Translations under genes and position numbers: made by a program
DNA from: Brotaphodocola faecis
GTDB taxonomy: Bacteria; Bacillota; Clostridia; Lachnospirales; Lachnospiraceae
Direction: 5' to 3'
Length of the DNA stretch: 64,000 nucleotides
Assembly: GCF_040096075.1 (NCBI RefSeq)
Contig: NZ_JBBMFJ010000001.1
Coordinates: forward strand, 124,001-188,000
Shown: piece by piece, positions 52,190 through 60,254 of the stretch
How positions within the stretch are numbered: position 1 is the stretch's first letter
Layout of the letters: every line of letters begins with the position of its first letter
The notes under the pieces: generated by a model
The model's input: the letters and a program-made list of their open reading frames with translations, nothing else
Told to the model about the DNA's origin: nothing
Database searches by the model: none

Positions 52190-53086
52190 TCAATTCTTTT
52201 TGTACTCCGCATAATAGGTATTGATGGTATCCAGAATGGCTTTCTGTGCTTCCTCTCCAACCATGCCAAACGGCTTTCTGCACGGACCTACCGGGTATCC
52301 GATCAAATTGGTCGCACATTTTACGATGGAGTTCGGGTTGCCATACTTGAAGCAGTCACGAATCGGTGCGATGGAGGACTGTGCTTCTTTTGCCCCCTCG
52401 ATATCCCCTGCCAGGTATTTCTGGTAAATGCTTACCATGATCTCTGGAAGAATGTTTGCGATCGCGGTGATTCCACCCTTACCGCCAGCCATCAGGGTAT
52501 ACAGGATCAGGGCGTCATTCCCGGAAAGTACCGCAAAATCTTTTCCCTTTGTTGCGTCAATGTACTGCAGAATGTTATTGAAGTTTCCGCTGGAATCCTT
52601 CACACCTGCAATGTTCTTGATATCCGCCAGTTTTCCTACGGTTGCCGGAGCCAGCGCAGCGCCGGTGCGGGCCGGAATGTTGTACATCACAATCGGGAGA
52701 TTAACTGTCTCCGCAACTGCTTTGTAATGTGCATATAACTCGTCCTGGCTGATTGCTGCAAAATAGGGGGTGATTACGGATAACACATCCACTCCGATCT
52801 CCTGTGCCTTTTTGGAAAGGGCAATGGTTTCTGCTGTGCTGACACAGCCAGTACCTGCGTATACCGGTACACGTCCCTTTGCTTCCTCCACAAAAATTTC
52901 CATCACACGCACTTTTTCTTCAAAGCTCAAAATATAAAATTCTCCGTTCGTGCCAAGACAGAAAATGCCATCGCATCCTGCCTCAATCTCGCGGTTGATC
53001 TGATTTCTCATCTCTGCCTCATTGATGCTTCCATCCTCAAACATCGGGGTCTGCATTGCAGCAATAATACCTTTAATCTCTGTCAT
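52190..53086 (-). CDS. DapA/NanA-family aldolase
   Basis: 298 aa class I (Schiff-base) pyruvate aldolase. GTNGEF at residues 45-50, Tyr135 in VMYNIPART and the Schiff-base Lys163 in GVKDSSGN are in place. GTNGEF and the context argue against lysine-pathway DapA and for a sugar-acid lyase: N-acetylneuraminate-type or 2-keto-3-deoxy-sugar-acid cleavage to pyruvate plus an aldehyde. The start is ATG 53086 after TGGAGGAAAGAACA. It lies between yhcH and kdgT. Confidence 0.88.
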   Translation of the reverse strand: MTEIKGIIAAMQTPMFEDGSINEAEMRNQINREIEAGCDGIFCLGTNGEFYILSFEEKVRVMEIFVEEAKGRVPVYAGTGCVSTAETIALSKKAQEIGVDVLSVITPYFAAISQDELYAHYKAVAETVNLPIVMYNIPARTGAALAPATVGKLADIKNIAGVKDSSGNFNNILQYIDATKGKDFAVLSGNDALILYTLMAGGKGGITAIANILPEIMVSIYQKYLAGDIEGAKEAQSSIAPIRDCFKYGNPNSIVKCATNLIGYPVGPCRKPFGMVGEEAQKAILDTINTYYAEYKKN

Positions 53087-53124
53087 TGTTCTTTCCTCCA
53101 AAAATAATTTTTTTACGCATAGTT

Positions 53125-53571
53125 CTATTCCGGAAGCCGCAGCTTCATCACGGCTTTTCTGTAATGATGCTGCTCGCCTGTGTGCGAAACTGCTTTATGT
53201 CCATCCTGGGGAAATGCTGCAAAGAACATTCCCTTAGAAATCAGAATCGTATGATTCTTTACGCCATCCAGACGTTCCTGATCTTTTTCCTCATTGTAAG
53301 GAATGACTGGCACCAGCTTACTGCGGTCCTCCCAGGCAAGCTCCTCACATCCTTCCAGCATAATCTGAACATCCACATATTTGCGGTGCGCCTCAAAAGT
53401 TCCTTCGTCCATCGGTTTGGTATCGCCTTCCTGAATCATGAGAAATCCGCCTTCAAATTCATATCTTCCCACTTCCCGGGACGGGAGTTCTCTGAGGGTC
53501 TTTAACCCATTCTTCAGGCCCGGAAGAATGGATTCATAATATTCCATATTTTCAACGCGATCAATGATCAT
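53125..53571 (-). CDS. YhcH/YjgK/YiaL family protein
   Basis: 148 aa, a cupin-like beta-barrel. FEAHRKYVDVQIMLEGCEEL and FFAAFPQDGHKAV carry the conserved His/Asp/Glu metal ligands. Relatives include NanQ (YhcH), a sialic-acid anomerase, and YiaL in 2,3-diketogulonate use, so a role in opening or isomerising a sugar (acid) ring is plausible. Part of the nine-gene operon; the RBS is AGGAG at unusually long spacing. Confidence 0.9.
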   Translation of the reverse strand: MIIDRVENMEYYESILPGLKNGLKTLRELPSREVGRYEFEGGFLMIQEGDTKPMDEGTFEAHRKYVDVQIMLEGCEELAWEDRSKLVPVIPYNEEKDQERLDGVKNHTILISKGMFFAAFPQDGHKAVSHTGEQHHYRKAVMKLRLPE

Positions 53572-53584
53572 AATCTGCTCGCTC

Positions 53585-54745
53585 CTATCTGCTCTGAGCC
53601 GCAGTCGGATTGTATAATCCTACGGTTTCCCGCTTGCTTCCCATCACATCTTCCTCTGTAAAGCTTACATACTTGATTCCGATTCTGTTCTTATAGGCAT
53701 AGGCAAGATGCAGTCTTCCATCTTTTCCCTGCATCAGATACGGATACTCATACTGCTTGTTATTGGTGGTATTTTCCTCACCGGAAAATCCCTCTCCGCG
53801 CTCCATCAGGCGCACCATCGGAAAGGTTTTGCCTCCATCCTCAGAAAGCGCAACCGCTACCGGACAGCGCAGTCCCGGCCATGCCACCTTGCCATACTGC
53901 GGATTCGGCACATGGGTCGGATTGTAGGCAATTGCCAGTCTTCCGCTCTGAAGCTTTAAGGCACTGATGCTGGAGTTGTTGTTCGGAAGCACGGTCGGCT
54001 CCGGTTTGGTCCAGGTATCACCATTATCATCCGAATGGCTGATGTATACAAAATCGGCAAAGCGGCTTCTCATCAGCGCGATCAGTTTTCCAGGTTCCAG
54101 CTCTACTACATTCGCATGTACCGCGCCGTTGCTTTCCGGCATTTCCACTAGCTTCCAGCTTTTTCCCTGGTCGTCAGAAATACGGAACGCGGTCGGATCA
54201 CCTTCCAGGCCATTCACAGAATCGGTGCAGATCCAGTTTCCGAAGATCCATCTTCCATTGGAAAGCACCTGGATTGGCTGTCTGCAGAAGCTTCCTTCCT
54301 GCGGGAAAATCACATCTGCCTCTCCCCAGGTTTTTCCGCCATCAAACGATTTCTGGCGGCGGATAATAGAAGTAAACTGCATGTTATCTTTTCCTTCCAT
54401 ACGATCCAGCTGCGCAGTGTACATACACCATACCGCGCCATCCGGTCCCAGGAATAAGGACGGATTCTGCTCGCTTCGTTCGCTATCGTAAGATACTGCC
54501 ACCGGCTCCTCCCAGTGATCGGAGCCCTTTTCTTTTCTTGCGCATACAATGCTGATATCCTTGCTGCCCTCAAAGGAACCAGCAAACCATGCACAGAGCA
54601 TATCTCCGTTTTCCAGTTCCAGAAGTGCCGGAGCATGAGCTGTCGCGTATTTTCCCGGAGGTACCATTGCCTCCAGAGTTCCCATATCATCATTTACATA
54701 AACAGTTCCATCCGGAGTCAGTCCTCCAATGTGTCTGTATTCCAT
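53585..54745 (-). CDS. cytoplasmic Asp-box (sialidase-fold) protein
   Basis: 386 aa. Four Asp-box motifs (SFDGGKTWG, SDDQGKSWK, SDDNGDTWT, SEDGGKTF) mark a six-bladed propeller of the BNR_2/sialidase superfamily. There is no signal peptide, so it should act inside the cell on an imported substrate. Arginines near AHANVVELEPGKLIALMRSR could belong to an acid-binding triad, but this is not certain. Relatives include exo-sialidases and uncharacterised sugar-acid hydrolases. Start at ATG 54745 after GGAGGATTATGT. Confidence 0.87.
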   Translation of the reverse strand: MEYRHIGGLTPDGTVYVNDDMGTLEAMVPPGKYATAHAPALLELENGDMLCAWFAGSFEGSKDISIVCARKEKGSDHWEEPVAVSYDSERSEQNPSLFLGPDGAVWCMYTAQLDRMEGKDNMQFTSIIRRQKSFDGGKTWGEADVIFPQEGSFCRQPIQVLSNGRWIFGNWICTDSVNGLEGDPTAFRISDDQGKSWKLVEMPESNGAVHANVVELEPGKLIALMRSRFADFVYISHSDDNGDTWTKPEPTVLPNNNSSISALKLQSGRLAIAYNPTHVPNPQYGKVAWPGLRCPVAVALSEDGGKTFPMVRLMERGEGFSGEENTTNNKQYEYPYLMQGKDGRLHLAYAYKNRIGIKYVSFTEEDVMGSKRETVGLYNPTAAQSR

Positions 54746-54762
54746 ACATAATCCTCCAAATT

Positions 54763-56046
54763 TTATCGGTATGCCCACACGCTTAACTGCGGAAAGAGCA
54801 TATAAATCAAAATAATCAGTGTCATAACGCCCCAGAACGGAAGCACTTTCTTTGCGATTGTCATCGGATGTACCTTTGCGATTGGTGACATGATGTACAG
54901 GGATACACCAAACGGCGGAGTCAGGGAACCGATTGCCACGATACCGGACATACCGGCTCCATATACCATCGGATCAATTCCAAACGATGCCGCGATCGGC
55001 GCCACGATCGGAACAATGATCGCGATCGGGTTCATGAACATCATACCGATGGACATCACCACAACCGATGCAATAATGAATGCGGTCGGAGTAGAAAGAA
55101 CGCTTGTGATTGCCGCCGCAATAATATCACCACCATGGAATACATCCAGAAGGCTGGAAAATGCTACCGCAAATGCAAGCATCATCGCAACAGAAGCTAC
55201 GTTTTTTACAGAACCCTTAAATGCTTCCCATAATCCTTTCAGGTCCAGGGATTTGTAAATAAACAGAGATACGAAACATGCGTATACTACAGAAATTGCT
55301 GCTGCCTCTACAACACTGAGCAGATTGGAAAAAATACCTCCAAGGATGATGACCGGTGAAAGAAGTCCCCAGATGGAGGTTCCTACTACCTTTACAAATC
55401 CTTCTGCCTTTAAACTCTCATAAGCTTTTCTGGATTTCTCCATATCTCCGGTGTCTTTTCTGCAGTGAATCAGCGTCAGTGCCAGCAGAACGACTGCACA
55501 GGTAAATCCAATGACTGCACCGACCTTGAACATCTGTCCCTCATCCGTACCGGCCATCGCGCAGTACTGTAAGATTGCGGAACTCGGCGGAATCAGCTGA
55601 CCAAGAGAACCTGCTGCCGCGAGCATTGCGGCAAAGAACGCACGGTCGTAACCGTAATCAATCAGCATCGGAAGCACCATAGCGCCAACGGCTGCCACAA
55701 CGGCCATTCCGGATCCGGAGATCATTCCATAGAAAATTGCGGTGAGAACAGCAACCATGGGAATGCAGGAACGGCTTTTGCCTAAGAAATACTGAAAAAA
55801 CGCGAAGATCTGTTCCGTCAGCTTCCCTTTTGACATGATATTTCCGGAAACTACAAACAGCGCAATCGCAACATAGGTGCTTTTTCCTGCTGCCTTACAA
55901 AGCCACTCCACAATGCTCATCATATCGTACTGGGTAAAACCAGTCGCAATTGCCGGTATAATAAATGCCGCGCCATAAGATAAGGTCATGGAAAATCCGA
56001 GTCCCAGCAGGACAATAAAAAATGATACGAAAATTAATGATAACAT
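54763..56046 (-). CDS. TRAP transporter large permease (DctM)
   Basis: 427 aa, about 12 helices, the ion-coupled channel of a TRAP system for organic acids. GMISGSGMAVVAAVGAMVLPML, AAAGSLGQLIPPSSAILQY and SLTPPFGVSLYIMSPIA are conserved DctM motifs. RBS GGGGGATCAATT. The small subunit gene is immediately upstream, but no DctP binding-protein gene is present in the operon. Confidence 0.95.
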   Translation of the reverse strand: MLSLIFVSFFIVLLGLGFSMTLSYGAAFIIPAIATGFTQYDMMSIVEWLCKAAGKSTYVAIALFVVSGNIMSKGKLTEQIFAFFQYFLGKSRSCIPMVAVLTAIFYGMISGSGMAVVAAVGAMVLPMLIDYGYDRAFFAAMLAAAGSLGQLIPPSSAILQYCAMAGTDEGQMFKVGAVIGFTCAVVLLALTLIHCRKDTGDMEKSRKAYESLKAEGFVKVVGTSIWGLLSPVIILGGIFSNLLSVVEAAAISVVYACFVSLFIYKSLDLKGLWEAFKGSVKNVASVAMMLAFAVAFSSLLDVFHGGDIIAAAITSVLSTPTAFIIASVVVMSIGMMFMNPIAIIVPIVAPIAASFGIDPMVYGAGMSGIVAIGSLTPPFGVSLYIMSPIAKVHPMTIAKKVLPFWGVMTLIILIYMLFPQLSVWAYR

Positions 56047-56062
56047 AATTGATCCCCCTGTA

Positions 56063-56548
56063 TTATTTTGCTCTGGAAGCCTTTACTTCCATGATTTTCT
56101 GAATGTCACGAATGATGTTTACGCCAAATCCCACGATGGGTGCCAGATACACGATCCAGAGCGGAAATCCGGTTTTTCCGGTGCCTCCCTCAGCAATGGT
56201 TTTTCCGACAAATTGAAAACCTCCATAAATGATCATCAGGGACATTGCAATATCAAGGACATACTGTACATATTCCAGGACATTCCGCAATGCTTTCGGA
56301 TACAGGTTTGTAAGCGCATCCACAATGATGTTCGCACTACGCTTGGTACAAAAACTTGCGCATAAAAACGCAACCCAGGTGTATGCAAAGTTTGCCAGTT
56401 CCTCCGGCAGACCTGCTGCTGACGGATACGCGAATTTAAAAATGGTGTTTACCGTCTCCATCAGAACCATAAGAATAATTCCGGCAGCGATTACATTTTC
56501 TTCTGCCTCATCAAAAATACCCAGCCATTTGTTCTTTGCTGTCTCCAT
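56063..56548 (-). CDS. TRAP transporter small permease (DctQ)
   Basis: 161 aa with four helices. ANFAYTWVAFLCASFCTKRSANIIVDAL is the DctQ core motif. Works with DctM; 9 bp downstream of the kinase gene. Confidence 0.92.
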   Translation of the reverse strand: METAKNKWLGIFDEAEENVIAAGIILMVLMETVNTIFKFAYPSAAGLPEELANFAYTWVAFLCASFCTKRSANIIVDALTNLYPKALRNVLEYVQYVLDIAMSLMIIYGGFQFVGKTIAEGGTGKTGFPLWIVYLAPIVGFGVNIIRDIQKIMEVKASRAK

Positions 56549-56557
56549 GTTTACCCC

Positions 56558-57844
56558 CTAATTCTTCTTTCTGTAAATGCTTGTCTCATCAAAAACAGTG
56601 TCATACATCTGCTGAAAAATCGTTTCTTCCCCAAATCCACCAGATTTGGAGATTACCTGAATTCTTCTGCCATTCCAGCGCATGGCAGAGAGAACTGCCC
56701 CTTTTCCGATCTCGCAGATCGGCACCAGTTCCGTTACTCCGGTCAGACGCATAAATCCCATCAGGGTATCCCCTCCGGTCATGCACAGGGTTCCATTCCA
56801 GCCCCGCCTGATCATACCGACTGCGATCCATCCCAGAGTATCCGCGATTCCGAACCGTACCTGACTGCTGGTCAGACGCATTCGCTCTGCATAGGCCAGT
56901 GCGCTTTCCTCATCTGCCTCATCTAACGTATCTACCAGATACCGGTCCGTTCCACAGAGCTTTTCGTAAAGCTGGTTAAGAAATGCTTCTCCTGCTTCGG
57001 ATGTTCTGTATTCGGGATTCAGTTTCTGCTCATTTTTCAGGCGTTCAGACGGAAAGCCGTGCTCTCTTGCATAGGCCAGCTGCTTTACAGTAATTTCATT
57101 TACGCTTCCGCATAAAACCAGAAGTCCGTCTGAATCCTGCATATAATGCGGATTTCCTCGCTCAAAATCAATTAGTACTTCATATGCCGCAGCAAATCCC
57201 GCGCAGCCGGCGCAGATCCGGTAATTGGTATGTTCTTTCAGTCTTCCGGCAATCCGGTACATATCATAATCCGTCTCCGCGTCAAACAGAAATACCGTCG
57301 GTTCTTCCTGTTCCCACTTTACATGCTCGTAAGAAAACAGCGGCACCTTCTCCACATGAATCTCATTCTGGAGATGAATCACATCTGCCACATCCGATTT
57401 TAAAACCGGCTCAAACGGATCCTTTCCAAAAACACTTTCCTCTACCGGAACACCATCAATGTAATGTACGCCATCCTTCGTCGTCCGGTGGAGGGATGGA
57501 AGCGCGGGAATGCAGTACGCCACGGTTTCTTCATAGGCATCCATGACTGCTTTTAACTCTGCGCCTACATTTCCGCGAAGCCCGGAATCGGTCTTTTTAT
57601 ATACATACCCGAATCCGGCTTTTCTGGCGTTTGACGCAAGATGGAAGACTCTCTGATACGCCTCTTCCGGGGAAAGGGGCCGTGTGTCGGTGTTGACCAC
57701 TAGCAGCCTGTATTCCTCCTTCAGATCCTGAAAATCATACTGGTAATCCGTGATGATCTTTGCGCGGACCCCCATCTTGGTAAACTGGATTCCAGTATCC
57801 AGCGCACCGGTAAAATCGTCTGCAATGATCAGGAGTTTATCCAT
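56558..57844 (-). CDS. four-carbon acid sugar kinase family (DUF1537; DtnK/OtnK-like)
   Basis: 428 aa. N-terminal substrate domain with LLIIADDFTGALDTGIQF and YKKTDSGLRGNVGAEL; C-terminal nucleotide-binding domain with CMTGGDTLMG and SKSGGFGEE. Known members phosphorylate D-threonate, D-erythronate or related four-carbon acids at O4. A PdxA2 gene follows the usual DtnK-PdxA2 pattern, 5 bp away. The precise stereoisomer cannot be read from sequence. AGGGGGTAATCCAT precedes the ATG. Confidence 0.92.
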   Translation of the reverse strand: MDKLLIIADDFTGALDTGIQFTKMGVRAKIITDYQYDFQDLKEEYRLLVVNTDTRPLSPEEAYQRVFHLASNARKAGFGYVYKKTDSGLRGNVGAELKAVMDAYEETVAYCIPALPSLHRTTKDGVHYIDGVPVEESVFGKDPFEPVLKSDVADVIHLQNEIHVEKVPLFSYEHVKWEQEEPTVFLFDAETDYDMYRIAGRLKEHTNYRICAGCAGFAAAYEVLIDFERGNPHYMQDSDGLLVLCGSVNEITVKQLAYAREHGFPSERLKNEQKLNPEYRTSEAGEAFLNQLYEKLCGTDRYLVDTLDEADEESALAYAERMRLTSSQVRFGIADTLGWIAVGMIRRGWNGTLCMTGGDTLMGFMRLTGVTELVPICEIGKGAVLSAMRWNGRRIQVISKSGGFGEETIFQQMYDTVFDETSIYRKKN

Positions 57845-57849
57845 ATGGA

Positions 57850-58902
57850 TTACCCCCTTTTCTCAAGTCTGCTCAGGGCCATCTTTGCTCCATATTCGAT
57901 GGAATTGAGCAGGCTCAGTTCATTTGCGTCTCCTTTTCCGGCATGATCGAAAGCGGTTCCATGATCTACGGATACACGGATGATCGGAAGTCCCAGCGTG
58001 ATATTGATTCCCGCAACTGCATTCCACTGCTGCCGCTCACGGTCATACACAAATCCCTGTACTTTTGTCGGAATATGTCCCTGATCATGGTACATGCATA
58101 CAACAATGTCATACCAGCCGCCGATTGCCTGGGAAAATACCGTATCCGGCGGACACGGTCCGATTGCCTGAATGCCCTTTTCCTTTGCCTCCGCAATGGC
58201 CGGTTCAATCTCCTCAATTTCCTCTCTTCCGAACATTCCATGTTCGCCACAGTGTGGATTTAAGCCTGCCACAGCTACCTTTGGCTCCTTGATGCCAAGA
58301 TCGCGGCATACCTCATCTGCCATCTCGATCACATCCAGGATCCGCTCTTTTTTACAACGGTCGCAGGCTTCCCGTAAGGATACATGGGTGGATACATGTA
58401 CCACACGGAAATCATTGTGTGCCAGCATCATGCAGTACCTTTTTGTTCCGGTATAGTCTGCGTAAATCTCCGTATGACCGGAATAATGATGTCCTGCCAG
58501 GTTGATGGCTTCCTTGCTGATTGCGTTGGTGATCGTGCCATCCACCTCATCTGCCATTGCCAGCTGAATGGCTTTCACCACATACTGGAATGCGGCTTCT
58601 CCTGCTTCTTTGCTGATCTTTCCCAGCTCGATCTCAGACGGATCGGAGATCAGATGCATATCGTAAACATTCATGATGCTCTTCTCATAAACCGCATCCT
58701 TTACATCTTCGATCACATGAATCCGGATCTGATCGTTTAATCCGGTACAGACAAGCGCCTGCTGCATCATGCACGGATCGCCAATCACGACTGGTCTGCA
58801 CATTTCATAAACACTGTCGTTCGCAAATGCTCTTGCGGTGATCTCCGGTCCGGCTCCTGCAGGATCTCCTGCCGTAATTGCCAGAATTGGTAACTGTGCC
58901 AT
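57850..58902 (-). CDS. PdxA2-type 4-phospho-sugar-acid dehydrogenase
   Basis: 350 aa of the PdxA superfamily. ITAGDPAGAGPEITARAF starts it, GHHYSGHTEIYADYTG holds metal His, and MYHDQGHIPTK and SVDHGTAFDHAGKG follow. Next to a DUF1537 kinase, PdxA2 enzymes oxidise and decarboxylate 4-phospho-D-threonate or -erythronate to DHAP and CO2. The pairing, not the sequence, argues against vitamin B6 synthesis. Confidence 0.93.
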   Translation of the reverse strand: MAQLPILAITAGDPAGAGPEITARAFANDSVYEMCRPVVIGDPCMMQQALVCTGLNDQIRIHVIEDVKDAVYEKSIMNVYDMHLISDPSEIELGKISKEAGEAAFQYVVKAIQLAMADEVDGTITNAISKEAINLAGHHYSGHTEIYADYTGTKRYCMMLAHNDFRVVHVSTHVSLREACDRCKKERILDVIEMADEVCRDLGIKEPKVAVAGLNPHCGEHGMFGREEIEEIEPAIAEAKEKGIQAIGPCPPDTVFSQAIGGWYDIVVCMYHDQGHIPTKVQGFVYDRERQQWNAVAGINITLGLPIIRVSVDHGTAFDHAGKGDANELSLLNSIEYGAKMALSRLEKRG

Positions 58903-58922
58903 GTTGTAATCCCCCTTCTCTC

Positions 58923-60077
58923 TTATAAAACCTTCAGATAAATGGAACGAATGTCATCCAGTGTCAGTTCCTTGCGGTTATTTACCAGAAGTCTGGTCTG
59001 TTTGCTTCCGGAATCTACCAGAAAATCCAGATCTTCTTTCTTTACGCCAAAGCTGTATAAATCGGTCGGAATCTCCGTGAACTTCACGATGTCCTCGATC
59101 TGACCGATCACATAATCTGCTTTCGCGTCAATGCTTTCCTCAAACAAGGACGGATTGATCGCGTCACAAAGTTCTGCCAGCTGTACTGCACAGGCTTCTT
59201 TGTTCATTTTCATAACATGCGCAAATAAGATTGCGTTGGATACGCCGTGCGGGATGTGGTATTTGCCGCCTAACGGATAAGACAGAGCATGAACTGCGGT
59301 AGTACCGCTTCCGGTAATTGCCACACCACCGTAAAAAGCGCCCAGCATCATATTGCTTTTTGCTTCCATATTGTCCGGATTGCAGTAAGCCTCTCTGATA
59401 TTTTCAAAGATCAGTTTTGCCCCGGCAAGCGCATAGGTATTGCTCAATGGAGTGGCCTTTTTGGAAGTGTAGCACTCTACCACATGCGCCAGCGCATCTA
59501 CTCCGGTTGCTGCCACAATGGATTTCGGAAGTTTTTTGATCACCTGCGCATCCAGAATCACGTAATCCGGAATCATGGCGGTATTGACAATACCTTTCTT
59601 TACTTCCTCTTCCGGAACTGCCACGATCGCATTGCAGGTTGCCTCAGAACCGGTTCCGCAGGTAGTCGGGATGGCCACACTCTTCATCTGTTTTCTTCCA
59701 AGAGACGGGTCTGCCAGAAGATCTTTTACAGAATAGTCAGAACCCTTTAAAATAGAAACCAGCTTTGCGGCATCCATAACGCTTCCGCCGCCAAATGCTA
59801 CGATCAGGTCTCCCTCACTGTTTTCTGCCTGTCTGCGGATTTTTTCCACATCCTCGTAAGATGGCTCCGGTCTCAGATCACTGAAAATCTCATATGCGGT
59901 TTCCTGCTCTTTTAACGCATCCAGTAAAAGATCCAGTAACCCTGCCCCGATGATTCCTTTATCTGTAAAAACAAGCACTTTCTTTGCCTGCTCTTTTGCG
60001 ATCACTTCCCTGATGCTCTCTGCGATGCTTCCCTCTCCTGTATAAAGTACAGATGGGATAATCAACTGATGTTTCAT
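58923..60077 (-). CDS. iron-containing (group III) alcohol dehydrogenase
   Basis: 384 aa. NAD-binding GGGSVMDAAKLVSIL, PTTCGTGSEAT, and metal ligands in GVDALAHVVECYTS, HALSYPLGGKYHIPHGVSNAILFAHVM. It is the first gene of the operon. It may reduce the aldehyde from the DapA-type cleavage or oxidise a sugar alcohol/acid that feeds the kinase; hydroxy-acid dehydrogenases of this family do both. AAGGAG precedes the ATG. Confidence 0.93.
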   Translation of the reverse strand: MKHQLIIPSVLYTGEGSIAESIREVIAKEQAKKVLVFTDKGIIGAGLLDLLLDALKEQETAYEIFSDLRPEPSYEDVEKIRRQAENSEGDLIVAFGGGSVMDAAKLVSILKGSDYSVKDLLADPSLGRKQMKSVAIPTTCGTGSEATCNAIVAVPEEEVKKGIVNTAMIPDYVILDAQVIKKLPKSIVAATGVDALAHVVECYTSKKATPLSNTYALAGAKLIFENIREAYCNPDNMEAKSNMMLGAFYGGVAITGSGTTAVHALSYPLGGKYHIPHGVSNAILFAHVMKMNKEACAVQLAELCDAINPSLFEESIDAKADYVIGQIEDIVKFTEIPTDLYSFGVKKEDLDFLVDSGSKQTRLLVNNRKELTLDDIRSIYLKVL

Positions 60078-60162
60078 GATTTGTTGCTCCTTTCACTCTC
60101 CCTTGATGATGCCATCATATCAGCATCGTCTCATTTCTTACACAATTTCTATTTTTCTTTTT

Positions 60163-60227
60163 GTGTCATTATGAAACACTTATGTTTTTTCGTTGCTTTT
60201 CTCTTATTTTTGTTTTATTATGAAACA
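60163..60227. promoter_or_regulatory. paired dyads in the divergent region
   Basis: Two 17-bp sites share ATTATGAAACA: at 60163-60179 GTGTCATTATGAAACAC, and at 60211-60227 TGTTTTATTATGAAACA. Both have short symmetric ends (GTGT/ACAC; TGTTT/AAACA). They lie 48 bp apart between the operon and the regulator gene, so they are good candidates for regulator binding. Confidence 0.5.
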
Positions 60228-60254
60228 TATCAAAGCAAGCACCGGAGGTTATTC

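Noticed and set aside
60078..60162. Sigma-54 promoter for the sugar-acid operon
   Set aside because: TGGCATCATCAAGG was considered, but it lacks the TTGC element at correct spacing.
60069..60254. Upstream extension of the PrpR_N regulator
   Set aside because: It overlaps the divergent ADH start and the twin dyads; the ATG at 60255 has a good RBS.
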